Shown here: positions 25,827-34,910 of the stretch, one piece after another
Numbering within the stretch: the stretch's first letter is position 1
How the letters are laid out: each line of letters opens with the position of its first letter
Assembly: GCF_001854325.1 (NCBI RefSeq)
Contig: NZ_CP017754.1
Location: 1,550,001-1,614,000, forward strand
Origin: Cupriavidus malaysiensis
Lineage (GTDB): Bacteria; Pseudomonadota; Gammaproteobacteria; Burkholderiales; Burkholderiaceae
Length of the DNA: 64,000 nucleotides
Reading direction: 5' to 3'
Made by a program: the position numbers and the translations under genes
The notes under the pieces: generated by a model
What the model was told of the DNA's origin: nothing
Databases searched by the model: none
Seen by the model: the letters and a program-made list of their open reading frames with translations, nothing else

Positions 25827-26741
25827 CTAGCGCATCAGATTGCTGCTCTTGTCGATGGCGGCACGGATTTCGGCGATCGAACGTTCGATCTCCTCTTCCG
25901 AAAGCAGATCGCCCTCGCTGCCGTCGTGCTCAAGGATGGAGGTAGTAAAGGCATTGAGCGGCAGGGTGTCCGTCATCACCGCTTCCTCGCTGGCGGCCTG
26001 CGCCTCCAGTTCCCACATCATGCCGATGGCGGTGGTGTTGTCCGCGCCTTCGCCGGCCTGGCGCAGCGCCTGCTCGATCAGGGTGGGGATGGCCTGCACC
26101 ACGGAGAGCTGGCTGAGCGTATCCACCAGCACTTTTTCATCCAGGCTGCCCCACAGGCCGTCGGAGCAGAGCAGGGCCACGTCGCCGGGTTCCAGCCGCA
26201 CCGGGCCGCCGATGTCGATCAGCGGCAGGTTGGGTGAGCCGAGGCAGTTGTACAGTTTGTTGCGCTCCGGATGGTTGGCGACGTGCATCGGCAGCACGCG
26301 TTCCTGCTGGAGCAGGTTCTCGATCTTGGAGTGGTCGCGCGTGCGCGTAAGCAGTTGGCCGCGGCGCATCAGGTAGAGCCGCGAGTCGCCGGCGTGGGCC
26401 CAGTGGATCTGGCCGTTCTGCACCAGGCAGCAGACCACCGTGGTGCGCGGGATGTCGGGCAGGCGCTTGGCTTCCGCGTAACGGTGGATCTGCCGGTGGG
26501 CCAGCATGATCGAGTCCTGCAGGAAGTCGGCCGGATTGCGCACGGCCGGACGTGCCTGGGCCTGGAACTGGTGGGCCAGGGTCTGCAGGGCCTGCTGCGC
26601 GGCGACCTCGCCGAGCGCGTGGCCGCCCAGGCCGTCGGCAAGCACCATCAACAGCGCGTCGCGAGTGAAGCAGTAGCCCATGCGGTCCTGATTGCTGCGT
26701 CGGCCGCCTTTCCGGCTTTCCTGGTAAACGGAAAATCGCAT
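25827..26741 (-). CDS. PP2C family protein serine/threonine phosphatase
   Basis: A 304-residue PPM/PP2C phosphatase. All metal-site motifs are present: RRSNQDRMG, LADGLGGHALGE, HAGDSRLYLMRRG, LLCSDGLWG and GADNTTAI. The C-terminal extension (about 240-304) is acidic and Ser/Glu-rich and lacks a membrane segment, so the enzyme is cytosolic. It follows the Ser/Thr kinase gene on the same strand (154-base gap), which suggests a matched kinase/phosphatase pair acting on common targets. Confidence 0.92.
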   Translation of the reverse strand: MRFSVYQESRKGGRRSNQDRMGYCFTRDALLMVLADGLGGHALGEVAAQQALQTLAHQFQAQARPAVRNPADFLQDSIMLAHRQIHRYAEAKRLPDIPRTTVVCCLVQNGQIHWAHAGDSRLYLMRRGQLLTRTRDHSKIENLLQQERVLPMHVANHPERNKLYNCLGSPNLPLIDIGGPVRLEPGDVALLCSDGLWGSLDEKVLVDTLSQLSVVQAIPTLIEQALRQAGEGADNTTAIGMMWELEAQAASEEAVMTDTLPLNAFTTSILEHDGSEGDLLSEEEIERSIAEIRAAIDKSSNLMR

Positions 26742-26895
26742 GTTGGCTGGTTTCGGTTGGGTTCGTGGGTGGCGGCGTCAGGGTTGCCGGCGCTTGCCGG
26801 CACACTGGTTCATGATAGCGGCATCCAGGCGGGCATCGGTCATGTGATTTGCGATGCGCGCCGGGCGCGTGTCGGGACGTCTCCGGGAGCGTGGG

Positions 26896-27948
26896 TCAGT
26901 CGCGGCCGCCGCCGAGGCGCTTGGGCTCGGTGGCCGGGCCGGCCTGGTCTTCGCGGCGGCGCAGCAGCGTCATCAGGCGCGTGGTCGGCGCGGGCTCCGG
27001 AGCGGCGGGTGCCGGCGCGGGCGCCTGCTCGCTCAGGGCATTGGTCTGCTCGCGCAGTTCCTTCTGCAGGCGGAACACGCTCTGCGGGCGCTCGGCCGGC
27101 GCAAGCCGCAGGCACCACTCGACCAGGTCGACCAGTCCCCCCGTATAGCTGGCGCGCAGGCGGGTCATGGCATCGCCCATGCGGTCGTCCTTCTCACGCT
27201 GGTTGGCCTCCTGCGGGGGCATGCCGGCCATGCAGGCGTAGAGCGTGGCGCCCAGGCTGTAGATATCGCTCCACGGTCCCAGTTCGCTGTGCTTGCCGTA
27301 GAGCTCGGGCGCGGCGAAGCCGGGCGTGTACATCGGCTGGAAGCGCGCGGCCTCCATCGTCAGCGTCTGCCGTGCGGCGCCGAAGTCGAGCAGGATCGGC
27401 GACTCGTCCTCGCGCAGGTAGATGTTGCCCGGCTTGATGTCGAGATGAAGCAGTTTGTGGATATGGACTTCGCGCAGCCCGCTCATCAGGGCATGGAAGA
27501 CCCTGCGGATGAAATGCTCGCGCAGCACCTTGGGGCGGCCCTGCTGGCGCGCCTGCAGGATGTGTTCCTGCAGCGTCTTGCCCATCTCATAGTTCATCAC
27601 CATGTAGACGGTGCCATTCTCGCGGAAGAAGTTGACCACGCGCACCACGCTGGGGTGGGAGATGCGGGCCAACGAGCGGCCTTCCTCGAAGAAATACTTC
27701 AGGCCGAGCCGGAACGACGCGGCGTTCTCGTCCGGGACCACCGGGATCAGTTCACCGGGGCTGCGGCGGGCCAGCGCGCCCGGCAGGTATTCCTTGATGG
27801 CGACCGGCGTGCCGGTCTCGTCGGTGGCCAGATAGACGAAACTGAACCCCCCGCTGGCCAACTTCTTTACAATACGATAATTGGACAGCAGCGTGCCGAT
27901 GGGCAGCGGTGCACTCTTCGGTTGTGACGTGCCCTTGGACTCTGTCAT
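26896..27948 (-). CDS. Eukaryotic-like serine/threonine protein kinase
   Basis: A 350-residue kinase. The glycine loop LASGGFSFVYLA, the ATP-anchoring Lys in VAIKEYLPG, the catalytic loop LLHLDIKPGNIYL (HLD in place of HRD), LLDFGAARQ in place of DFG-type metal binding, and PGFAAPELYG are present, so it is probably active. The region after about residue 290 is Pro/Ala-rich and ends in a basic tail. There is no membrane segment or PASTA repeat. Paired with the PP2C gene downstream. Minus-strand TTTACA-17-GACAAT (27976-28004) is a possible promoter. Targets are unknown. Confidence 0.92.
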   Translation of the reverse strand: MTESKGTSQPKSAPLPIGTLLSNYRIVKKLASGGFSFVYLATDETGTPVAIKEYLPGALARRSPGELIPVVPDENAASFRLGLKYFFEEGRSLARISHPSVVRVVNFFRENGTVYMVMNYEMGKTLQEHILQARQQGRPKVLREHFIRRVFHALMSGLREVHIHKLLHLDIKPGNIYLREDESPILLDFGAARQTLTMEAARFQPMYTPGFAAPELYGKHSELGPWSDIYSLGATLYACMAGMPPQEANQREKDDRMGDAMTRLRASYTGGLVDLVEWCLRLAPAERPQSVFRLQKELREQTNALSEQAPAPAPAAPEPAPTTRLMTLLRRREDQAGPATEPKRLGGGRD

Positions 27949-28106
27949 AGGTTTCGGTGACGGGGTTGCCTCCGGATTGTCCCGGCTAATCGCTTGCTTG
28001 TAAAGAATACAAATAGGGGCCTGGCGGCCGTCTTTTCCGGCTTTGCCCGGCGTGCCGCGGCACCCCGCCGCACCGGCGCGAGCCGGCCCATTCGCGAGAA
28101 TATCTG

Positions 28107-29042
28107 ATGATCCACAGCATGACTGGCTATGGCGTGGCTACGCGCCACGCGCCGCTGACGAACGCACAGGGAGAGCCCAGCGGCCGCACGGCCGCCGTTT
28201 CGGTCGAGTTCCGCACCGTCAACTCGCGCTTCCTCGACCTGCTGTTCCGCGCACCGGAGGAATGCCGCGCATTCGAGCCTGCCCTGCGCGAGATGCTGAT
28301 GGCCAAGCTGTCGCGCGGCAAGCTGGAATGCCGCATCAACCTGCAGCGTGCCGACGCCGGCGGTGCCACGCTGGCGCTCAACGATGGCTTGCTGGCGCAG
28401 ATCCGCGAACTGGAGCGCACCGTGGCCGAGACCTTCCGCGAGGCGGGTTCGCTGCGCATGGGCGAGATCCTGCGCTGGCCCGGCGTGCTGGTCGAGCCGG
28501 AGCTGTCGCAGGATGCACTGCGCGAGGCCGTGACCGGGGCCGCCAAGGAAGCGCTGGCACAGTTGCTGGAAGCGCGGCGCCGCGAGGGCGAGGCCCTCAA
28601 GGCGGCGCTGCTGGAGCGGGTCGACGCGATGCTGGCCATCGTCGAGCGCCTGACGCCGACCATCCCGCAGTTGATCGCCCATCATCAGGAAAAGCTGACC
28701 GAGCGCCTGCAGGAGGCATTCAACCTGGCGGCGCCGGGCGGCATGCCGTCGATGAGCCGCGAGGAGATCACCGAGCGTATCCGCCAGGAGGCCACGGTCT
28801 ACGGCATCCGTATCGATATCGCCGAGGAACTGTCGCGCCTGCAGGCTCACCTGAACGAGACGCGCCATATCCTGGGCAAGGGCGGGCAGGTCGGCAAGCG
28901 GCTCGATTTCATGATGCAGGAGCTGAACCGCGAGGCCAACACGCTTGGCTCGAAGGCCGCGGCCAAGGAACTCGCCGATGCGTCGATGGAACTGAAGCTG
29001 CTGATCGAGCAGATGCGCGAGCAGGTCCAGAACCTCGAGTAA
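28107..29042 (+). CDS. yicC: YicC/YloC family endoribonuclease
   Basis: A 311-residue protein with the invariant N-terminus [21 protein letters not shown] and the C-terminal [20 protein letters not shown] and [13 protein letters not shown]. YicC-family proteins are now known as endoribonucleases, with a role in small-RNA turnover and stationary-phase survival in E. coli. The gene precedes gmk (88-base gap) and rpoZ, the common gene order in proteobacteria. The start is set by family alignment; the ribosome site is weak. Confidence 0.93.
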   Translation: MIHSMTGYGVATRHAPLTNAQGEPSGRTAAVSVEFRTVNSRFLDLLFRAPEECRAFEPALREMLMAKLSRGKLECRINLQRADAGGATLALNDGLLAQIRELERTVAETFREAGSLRMGEILRWPGVLVEPELSQDALREAVTGAAKEALAQLLEARRREGEALKAALLERVDAMLAIVERLTPTIPQLIAHHQEKLTERLQEAFNLAAPGGMPSMSREEITERIRQEATVYGIRIDIAEELSRLQAHLNETRHILGKGGQVGKRLDFMMQELNREANTLGSKAAAKELADASMELKLLIEQMREQVQNLE

Positions 29043-29130
29043 GCCGTCTTCCGGCATCCCGTTTTTCCCGGCCCGGCGCGGCAGCCGGCCGGCATGGCAA
29101 TACTTCTTCACCAGGCAACATCGGATCATC

Positions 29131-29781
29131 ATGAACGAATCGACCACCAGTACTCTCGACACCGCCTATCCGGGCAACCTGTTCATGGTGGTGGCGCCAT
29201 CGGGCGCGGGCAAGTCCACGCTGGTCAACGCGCTGCTGGCGCGCGACCCCAGCATCCGTCTGTCGATCTCGCACACCACGCGCGCGCCGCGCCCCGGCGA
29301 GCAGGATGGCCGCGAGTACCACTTCACCGGTATCGACGCCTTCCGCGCAGCGCGCGCGCGCGGCGATTTCCTCGAGTGGGCAGAGGTACACGGCAACTAC
29401 TACGGCACCTCGCGCGTGTGGATCGAGGAGCAGATGGCGCAGGGCAACGACGTGTTGCTGGAGATCGACTGGCAGGGCGCGCAGCAGGTGCACAAGCGCT
29501 TCTCCAATGCCGTCGAGATCTTCATCCTGCCGCCGTCGCTGACGGCGCTGGAAGAGCGGCTGAATAAGCGCGGACAGGACGAGCCGAACGTCATCGTGCG
29601 GCGCCTGCTGGCCGCCGGCAGCGAGATGGCGCATGCCAGCGAGTCCGACTACGTGATCATCAATGAGGTATTCGAGCAGGCGCTCGAAGAGCTCAGCAGC
29701 GTCGTTCGCGCGACCCGTCTGCGCTTTTCGGCGCAGAAGGCGCGCCACAGCGGCCTCTTTGTCGAGCTCGGCATCCACTGA
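29131..29781 (+). CDS. gmk: Guanylate kinase
   Basis: Phosphorylates GMP to GDP. The 216 residues include the P-loop APSGAGKST, the GMP-binding [35 protein letters not shown] and [12 protein letters not shown]. It is co-directional with yicC, rpoZ and spoT. GMP/GDP supply and (p)ppGpp metabolism are thus encoded side by side. The N-terminal extension [15 protein letters not shown] is slightly longer than in E. coli. Confidence 0.96.
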   Translation: MNESTTSTLDTAYPGNLFMVVAPSGAGKSTLVNALLARDPSIRLSISHTTRAPRPGEQDGREYHFTGIDAFRAARARGDFLEWAEVHGNYYGTSRVWIEEQMAQGNDVLLEIDWQGAQQVHKRFSNAVEIFILPPSLTALEERLNKRGQDEPNVIVRRLLAAGSEMAHASESDYVIINEVFEQALEELSSVVRATRLRFSAQKARHSGLFVELGIH

Positions 29782-29818
29782 GAGCGGGCGCGCTGGCAAC
29801 GCTTGCGCCCGCGTGCTG

Positions 29819-29824
29819 TAAAAT
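29819..29824 (+). promoter_or_regulatory. Possible -10 element before rpoZ
   Basis: TAAAAT lies 40 bases before the rpoZ ATG and just after an inverted repeat (GCGGGCGC 29784-29791 with GCGCCCGC 29805-29812). The repeat may be a weak terminator of gmk. No clear -35 is visible, so an internal rpoZ-spoT promoter is only a suggestion. Confidence 0.35.
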
Positions 29825-29864
29825 GGCTGACATCGCATAGGTTTAGTCCCAAGGTAGATTTGAT

Positions 29865-30068
29865 ATGGCGCGTATTACCGTCGAAGATTGTCTGAAACAC
29901 ATCCCGAACCGCTTTGAGCTCGCGCTTGCGGCCACGTACCGGGCACGCCAGCTGGTGCAGGGCCATACCCCCAAGGTGGAGGCGAAGGACAAGCCCACCG
30001 TGGTGGCGCTGCGCGAGATTGCTTCCGGCCAGGTCGGCATCGAGATGCTGAAGAAGGTCCCGACCTGA
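29865..30068 (+). CDS. rpoZ: DNA-directed RNA polymerase subunit omega
   Basis: A 67-residue omega subunit that assists beta-prime folding and forms part of ppGpp site 1. The N-terminus [20 protein letters not shown] and the following ATYRARQL are typical of betaproteobacterial omega. It lies between gmk and spoT, the conserved order, with about 70 bases to spoT. Short but unmistakable. Confidence 0.96.
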
Positions 30069-30141
30069 TCGCCAGGGCGGCCTGCGGTAACACTCAGTCT
30101 GGTGCATGCGCGTACCCAGCCGGATCCCGGAGGCCGCCTCG

Positions 30142-32712
30142 ATGTCTTCTTCCCAGCCTTCCCACGTATCAGCAGTGCCCGGCACCGGCGTGGCGCCGGC
30201 CGGCGCGCGTGGCGAAGCGCTCACTGAGACGGAAGCCCATGGCGCTTCCGTCTCGGGCCGCAAGCGCGGCACGCCGGGCCAGGGCCCGGTGACGGCGCGT
30301 ACCGGGGCGCCCAACCTGCCGGATCCGCTCGGCGGTAACGTGGTGGGCGAACGCGCGGTGGTCCCGCCGATCGCGCAGGCCAAGGCGCGCCAGCAGGAGG
30401 CGAGCCAGGCGACGGCGCCGGCCGCGCCCGCGCCAGGGGCTGCCGCCCCGGCCGCCGCCGACGCCCTGTTCATCGATGCGGTGCTGGAGCAGTCCTACCG
30501 CCACTTTTTCGGCCCGACCTCCCAGCCGGCCGTTCCTCCCCGCCAGCAGGTCATCTCCATCACCCGTCTGATGGAGAAGCTGTCGTACCTGAAGCCTGCC
30601 GACCAGGCCCTGGTGCGGGAAGCCTTCCAGTTTTCCGACGAGGCCCATCTCGGCCAGTATCGCCAGAGCGGCGAGCCCTATATCACTCACCCGGTGGCCG
30701 TGGCCGAGTTGTGCGCCGACTGGCGGCTGGATGTGCAGTCCATCATGGCGGCACTGCTGCACGACGTGATGGAAGACCAGGGCGTGACCAAGGGCGAGCT
30801 GGCCGAGCGCTTCGGTCCCAAGGTCGCGGAACTGGTCGACGGCCTCACCAAGCTCGACAAGCTCGAGTTCCAGAGCCGCGAGCAGGCGCAGGCGGAGAGC
30901 TTCCGCAAGATGCTGTTGGCGATGGCGCGCGATGTCCGTGTGATCCTGGTCAAGCTGGCCGATCGCACGCACAATATGCGCACGCTCGATTTCGTGCCGC
31001 CGGAGAAGCGGCGCCGGATCGCGCTCGAGACGATGGAGATCTACGCGCCGATCGCCCACCGTCTTGGCCTGAACACCACCTATCGCGAACTGCTCGAGCT
31101 GTCGTTCAAGGTCGGCTCGCCGTTCCGCTACGCCACGCTGGAAAAGGCTGTCAAGGCGGCGCGGGGCAATCGCCGCGAAGTGGTCAAGCGCATCCTGGAG
31201 GCCGCGCAGAAGTCCCTGGCCGATGCCGGCATCGTGGCCGAGCTGTCCGGGCGCGAGAAGACGCTGTACAGCATCTACCGCAAGATGCACGACAAGCAGT
31301 TGTCGTTCTCGCAGGTGCTGGACGTGTACGGCTTCCGGGTGGTGGTCGAGACGCAGATGCACTGCTATATGGCGCTGGGCGCGCTGCACTCGCTGTACAA
31401 ACCCATGCCCGGCAAGTTCAAGGACTACATCGCGATCCCCAAGATCAACGGCTACCAGTCCTTGCATACCACGCTGGTGGGCCCGTTCGGCACGCCGGTG
31501 GAATTCCAGATCCGCACCCGCGAGATGCACCAGATCGCCGAGGCCGGCGTGGCCGCGCACTGGATGTACAAGCACCAGCCGGAGCAGGCCAACGAGATCC
31601 AGCAGCAGGCACACCAGTGGTTGCAGTCGCTGCTCGATATCCAGAGCCAGACCGGCGACTCGCAGGAATTCCTTGAGCACGTCAAGATCGACCTGTTCCC
31701 GGACGCGGTCTATGTCTTCACGCCCAAGGGGCATATCCGCGCGCTGCCGCGCGGCGCCACCGCGCTGGACTTCGCCTACGCGGTGCACAGCGACCTGGGC
31801 AACCAGTGCGTCGCCGTCAAGATCAACAACGAGTTGCTGCCGCTGCGCACCGAGCTCAAGAGCGGCGATATCGTCGAGGTGGTGACGGCGCCGTACTCGA
31901 AGCCCAACCCGGCCTGGCTGGCCTTCGTTCGCACCGGCAAGGCGCGCGCCGCGATCCGCCACTACCTGAAGACCACCAAGCTCGACGAAGCCATTCAGCT
32001 GGGAGAGCGTCTGCTGGAGCAGGCCGCGCGCCAGCTCGGCATCGACCTGAAGGCGGTGCCTGCGATGGTGTGGGAGCGCATGATCCAGTGGACCGGCAAC
32101 AAGCAGCGCGAGGACATCTTCGCCGACCTGGCGCTGGGGCGCCGCGTGCCGGCCGTGGTGGCCAAGCGCATGGAAATCCTGCTGCAGGAACTGTCAGGCG
32201 ATACCGACAGCTCGCTGATGGCGGCGGTACAGACCTTTGCCGGCGAAGAAGCGCCGGCGGTGGCGGTGACCGGCGACGAAGGCATGTCGATGATTTTCTC
32301 GACCTGCTGCCGGCCGATTCCCGGCGACTCCATCGTCGGCTACCTGGGCAAGGGCGAAGGCCTGCAGATCCATGTGCAGGACTGCAAGGTTGCCAAGCGG
32401 CTGCACAGCAAGGATCCGGAGCACTGGATCGATGTCATGTGGGCGCACAAGACCACGCGTTCCTTCGATGTCTCCATCAAGGTCATGGTGCGCAACGTCA
32501 AGGGTATCGTCGCCCGCGTGGCGGCCGACCTGACGGCGGCCGATGCCAATGTCGCGCACGTGGCGATGGAGCAGAACGTCATCCACCAGGAAGCGACCTA
32601 CATGCAGTTCATCATCCAGGTGCAGAACCGCCTGCACCTGGCCAACGTGATGCGGGCGTTGCGGCGCGACCCGGATGTGATCCGCATCTTCCGCGACCGT
32701 AACGACAACTGA
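30142..32712 (+). CDS. spoT: Bifunctional (p)ppGpp synthetase/hydrolase SpoT
   Basis: An 856-residue RSH protein. Residues 1 to about 130 are a low-complexity Ala/Pro/Gly-rich extension. Then come the HD hydrolase domain with LLHDVMEDQGVTKGEL and DRTHNMRTLDF, the synthetase domain with GKFKDYIAIPKINGYQSLHT (the KFKD form expected of bifunctional rather than RelA-only enzymes), a TGS domain (VYVFTPKGHIRALPRGATAL), a CC/helical region and a C-terminal ACT. ATG at 30142 lies 8 bases after CGGAGG and is preferred over the ATG at 30106. It is clustered with gmk and rpoZ. Confidence 0.94.
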   Translation: MSSSQPSHVSAVPGTGVAPAGARGEALTETEAHGASVSGRKRGTPGQGPVTARTGAPNLPDPLGGNVVGERAVVPPIAQAKARQQEASQATAPAAPAPGAAAPAAADALFIDAVLEQSYRHFFGPTSQPAVPPRQQVISITRLMEKLSYLKPADQALVREAFQFSDEAHLGQYRQSGEPYITHPVAVAELCADWRLDVQSIMAALLHDVMEDQGVTKGELAERFGPKVAELVDGLTKLDKLEFQSREQAQAESFRKMLLAMARDVRVILVKLADRTHNMRTLDFVPPEKRRRIALETMEIYAPIAHRLGLNTTYRELLELSFKVGSPFRYATLEKAVKAARGNRREVVKRILEAAQKSLADAGIVAELSGREKTLYSIYRKMHDKQLSFSQVLDVYGFRVVVETQMHCYMALGALHSLYKPMPGKFKDYIAIPKINGYQSLHTTLVGPFGTPVEFQIRTREMHQIAEAGVAAHWMYKHQPEQANEIQQQAHQWLQSLLDIQSQTGDSQEFLEHVKIDLFPDAVYVFTPKGHIRALPRGATALDFAYAVHSDLGNQCVAVKINNELLPLRTELKSGDIVEVVTAPYSKPNPAWLAFVRTGKARAAIRHYLKTTKLDEAIQLGERLLEQAARQLGIDLKAVPAMVWERMIQWTGNKQREDIFADLALGRRVPAVVAKRMEILLQELSGDTDSSLMAAVQTFAGEEAPAVAVTGDEGMSMIFSTCCRPIPGDSIVGYLGKGEGLQIHVQDCKVAKRLHSKDPEHWIDVMWAHKTTRSFDVSIKVMVRNVKGIVARVAADLTAADANVAHVAMEQNVIHQEATYMQFIIQVQNRLHLANVMRALRRDPDVIRIFRDRNDN

Positions 32713-32715
32713 GTC

Positions 32716-32752
32716 GGCATGCCGCCCGGCGCTTGGTGCGCCAGGCGATGCC
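32716..32752. terminator. Hairpin between convergent spoT and greB
   Basis: GGCATGCCGCCCGGCGC and the complementary GCGCCAGGCGATGCC form an imperfect GC-rich stem around a TTGGT loop, exactly between the two convergent stop codons. There is no U-tract on either strand, so termination efficiency is uncertain. Confidence 0.4.
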
Positions 32753-32766
32753 GCGCGGCGGCGCGC

Positions 32767-33351
32767 TCAGGCCGTGCCCGCCTCTCCGGCGCTCCGGCGC
32801 GGCGGGTAGCGGACCTCCAGCACTTCGATCTGTTCGACGCCGTTGGGTGTGCGCAGCGGCACCGTGTCGCCCTCGCGGGCCTTGATCAAGGCCTTGGCGA
32901 TCGGTGAGATCCAGCTGACGCGATGCTGGTCGAGATCCACCTCGTCCATGCCGACGATGGTGATGGTGTTCTCTTCGCCGGCGCCATTGAGATAAGTGAC
33001 GGTGGCGCCGAAGAAGATCTGGTCGTTGTCGCCTTGCAGCGAGGGGTCGACCACTTCGGCTTTGTCCAGCCTGCGGGTCAGGAAGCGGATGCGCCGGTCG
33101 ATCTCGCGCAGGCGCTTCTTGCCGTAAAGATAGTCGCCATTCTCGGAACGGTCGCCGTTCGACGCCGCCCACGACACGATCTGGACCACGTCGGGCCGAT
33201 CCACGTCGATCAGGTGCATCAACTCATCGCGCAGCCGCTGGTAGCCTTGCGCGGTGATGTAGTTCTTGGTGCCGGGCGGCAGCGGTGCCGCGCCTTCCGG
33301 CAGGTCGTCATCGTCATCGCCGGACGACTCTTTGACAAACGCCTTGTTCAT
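32767..33351 (-). CDS. greB: Transcription elongation factor GreB
   Basis: Rescues backtracked RNA polymerase by stimulating transcript cleavage. The 194 residues include an acidic N-terminal extension (SSGDDDDDLPEG), the coiled-coil hairpin with tip acids in ASNGDRSENGDYLYGKKRLR, and the FKBP-like C-domain with VTYLNGAGEE and ISPIAKALIKAREGD. The YGKKRLREIDRRIRFLTRRL region is basic, as in GreB rather than GreA. It converges on spoT. Confidence 0.93.
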   Translation of the reverse strand: MNKAFVKESSGDDDDDLPEGAAPLPPGTKNYITAQGYQRLRDELMHLIDVDRPDVVQIVSWAASNGDRSENGDYLYGKKRLREIDRRIRFLTRRLDKAEVVDPSLQGDNDQIFFGATVTYLNGAGEENTITIVGMDEVDLDQHRVSWISPIAKALIKAREGDTVPLRTPNGVEQIEVLEVRYPPRRSAGEAGTA

Positions 33352-33433
33352 GTTCGGATCACATCGCTTGGGCTCCCATTATAGGAAGCGAGGATGCCCA
33401 GGCCCAGCCCGGCAAAAAAGTGAGTGAAGGGGG

Positions 33434-33461
33434 TTCACAAAAATGAAAAGTACGATATAAT
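33434..33461 (+). promoter_or_regulatory. tRNA-Arg promoter
   Basis: TTCACA (33434-33439), a 16-base spacer and a perfect TATAAT (33456-33461), 13 bases before the mature tRNA. The local sequence is AT-rich. Confidence 0.8.
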
Positions 33462-33474
33462 CTTTCTCTCGCGT

Positions 33475-33551
33475 GCGGCTGTAGCTCAGTTGGATAGAGT
33501 ACTTGGCTACGAACCAAGGGGTCGTGGGTTCGAATCCTGCCAGCCGCGCCA
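33475..33551 (+). tRNA. tRNA-Arg(ACG)
   Basis: A 77-base tRNA with encoded CCA. The acceptor GCGGCTG pairs with CAGCCGC. The anticodon loop CT-ACG-AA lies in the stem TTGG/CCAA. The T arm GTGGGTTCGAATCCTGC is standard. It has its own promoter and terminator. Confidence 0.96.
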
Positions 33552-33562
33552 CCTATGAGAAG

Positions 33563-33592
33563 AAAGGGCTTCCGGAAACGGAAGCCCTTTTT
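33563..33592 (+). terminator. Rho-independent terminator of tRNA-Arg
   Basis: AAAGGGCTTCC (33563-33573) pairs with GGAAGCCCTTT (33580-33590) around a 6-base loop, followed by TT. It begins 12 bases after the tRNA. Confidence 0.92.
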
Positions 33593-33679
33593 GCATTGCG
33601 ACGCCGTGTGCATGGTGTCCCGCCGCGCGCGGGCCATCCCGCATGTCTTGCGCAGTCCAGCGCGGACTACTAGGCTGCA

Positions 33680-33863
33680 AGTGTCCTGGATCACAAATCC
33701 GCTGGTGACGTTTCTGTCGTTTCTGTCGAGAAGACGAAGCCGCCCAATGCAATGCATCGTCGCGAGTGCTCGTCAGGCTCCAAGCCTCGCAACGCTCCGT
33801 TCCTGGCCCCGCGCGACTTCCCGGCAGACCGGGTCATTCCACGTATTGAAGAATCAGGGCACT
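33680..33863. repeat. Palindromic interspersed repeat, copy A (MITE-like)
   Basis: A 184-bp element beginning AGTGTCCTGGATCACAAAT and ending, in reverse complement, AGTGCCCTGATTCTTCAAT. These are imperfect terminal inverted repeats. The interior also tends to fold on itself, with AGGCT-cca-AGCCT at the centre. A related copy lies at 48790-48961. It carries no coding sequence. No clear target-site duplication is visible. The sequence from 33593 to 33679 before it shows no gene. Confidence 0.7.
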
Positions 33864-33986
33864 AGCATGCTGTTCGCACACGCGATGCGTGGCGGCCGTC
33901 CGCGTTGCTGCGGCTGTCGTCGTCCGCCTTCGCGGACCGCCTGAACGCTTCGCGAGTCACGATCCCCCGCAGCAGGAGGCAGCCCG

Positions 33987-34274
33987 ATGAGAGAGACCGC
34001 TTGGCGTGTCGAGGCCTACCGCAGCATGGACGTCTATGTCCGTACGCTGTTGCGTCGCCAGGCCGGTCCGGGGCCGCAGGCAGCGGAAGGGCAGGGCGGC
34101 TTGTGGGGTTATGAGGCGCGTGTCTGCCAGCAGGGTGCGGATCCCTCGGATGCGGGCGATACCGATCTGCTGTCGAGCGGGGCGGGCGGGTTTGCCACCC
34201 GGCACGCCGCCGAGGTGGCGGCCTTTGTCGCCGGCTATGGCTTGGTCGACCGCCTCCTCGGGCCACTGGAGTAA
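33987..34274 (+). CDS. Hypothetical protein between tRNA-Arg and tRNA-fMet
   Basis: A 95-residue protein that I do not recognise. The support is a strong AGGAGG placed 7 bases before the ATG, and gene-like codon use. The N-terminal 25 residues (WRVEAYRSMDVYVRTLLRRQ) could form an amphipathic helix; the middle is Gly/Gln-rich; the C-terminus (HAAEVAAFVAGYGLVDRLLG) is hydrophobic. No signal peptide or cysteine cluster is seen. It follows the palindromic repeat copy A. Confidence 0.55.
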   Translation: MRETAWRVEAYRSMDVYVRTLLRRQAGPGPQAAEGQGGLWGYEARVCQQGADPSDAGDTDLLSSGAGGFATRHAAEVAAFVAGYGLVDRLLGPLE

Positions 34275-34477
34275 TGATCGAAGGGTGGCGAGTGACGCGG
34301 CACTACCGCGTCGAGCCTCTCCTTCTGCAGGAATGCGCTGCCTGTTTTGCTCCGAGTCCGCTTGGGAGAGACTCGCAATACCGGGTGGCCCAGTCCGCCT
34401 GAATCGGGTTCGGTGCGGCGGTGCGCCAAACCGGCGCAGCCGCACGGCTGGCCGGCACGGGTCTGGTGCGAAAGCTC

Positions 34478-34506
34478 TTGCATTGCGCTGCGGAATGGGT
34501 CATAAT
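34478..34506 (+). promoter_or_regulatory. Initiator tRNA promoter
   Basis: TTGCAT (34478-34483), a 17-base spacer and CATAAT (34501-34506), 14 bases before the mature tRNA-fMet. Confidence 0.7.
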
Positions 34507-34520
34507 GCATCTCCTTCAGA

Positions 34521-34596
34521 CGCGGGGTGGAGCAGTTGGCAGCTCGTCGGGCTCATAACCCGAAGGTCGCAGGTTCAAGTCCTGCCCCCGCAACCA
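34521..34596 (+). tRNA. Initiator tRNA-Met(CAT)
   Basis: A 76-base tRNA. It has the initiator hallmarks: an unpaired C1-A72 at the acceptor end (CGCGGGG with CCCCGCA) and three consecutive G-C pairs in the anticodon stem (GGG-CTCATAA-CCC). CCA is encoded. It is a solitary gene with its own promoter, not linked here to rimP-nusA. Confidence 0.95.
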
Positions 34597-34783
34597 GTTT
34601 CCCTTCAGTTCCCTCGAAGTTGCCCGCATGGCGGCATTGAGGCGGCAAGACGGCCGATTCGGCCAATCTCCCAGGCAGGTCTTCGATTTCGCGATCCCGG
34701 TAACGGGGTTGCTGCCCATCGCGCACCCGCGATGCGCTTGCAGGCAGCGCACGTGATCGCATTGGCTCGCATTTGCTCAGCCT

Positions 34784-34808
34784 CAAATAGAAATGATTCG
34801 CATTTTCT
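34784..34808. promoter_or_regulatory. Fur-box-like sequence upstream of piuC
   Basis: The AT-rich sequence CAAATAGAAATGATTCGCAT with the following TTTC contains the inverted repeat AAATG-n5-CATTT, the pattern of ferric-uptake-regulator sites. It lies about 105 bases before the piuC start and just upstream of a TACAAT (34827-34832) that could be the -10. Iron repression of piuC is well known in related bacteria. No other gene or element is seen in the intergenic stretch 34597-34910. Confidence 0.6.
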
Positions 34809-34910
34809 TTGAGGCTGATCTTCCCCTACAATGGCACCCTGGCCAGTCCGGAGAGGTGTCTTTCACACCGTGCAGGCCCGTTTCCCGCTACTTGCAAGGT
34901 GATCGACGTC

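Noticed and set aside
34300..34520. Possible third copy of the palindromic repeat before tRNA-fMet
   Set aside because: Short resemblances (GAGTCCGC, CAGTCCGCC) exist, but the terminal motif AGTGTCCTGGATCACAAAT and the inverted structure are absent.
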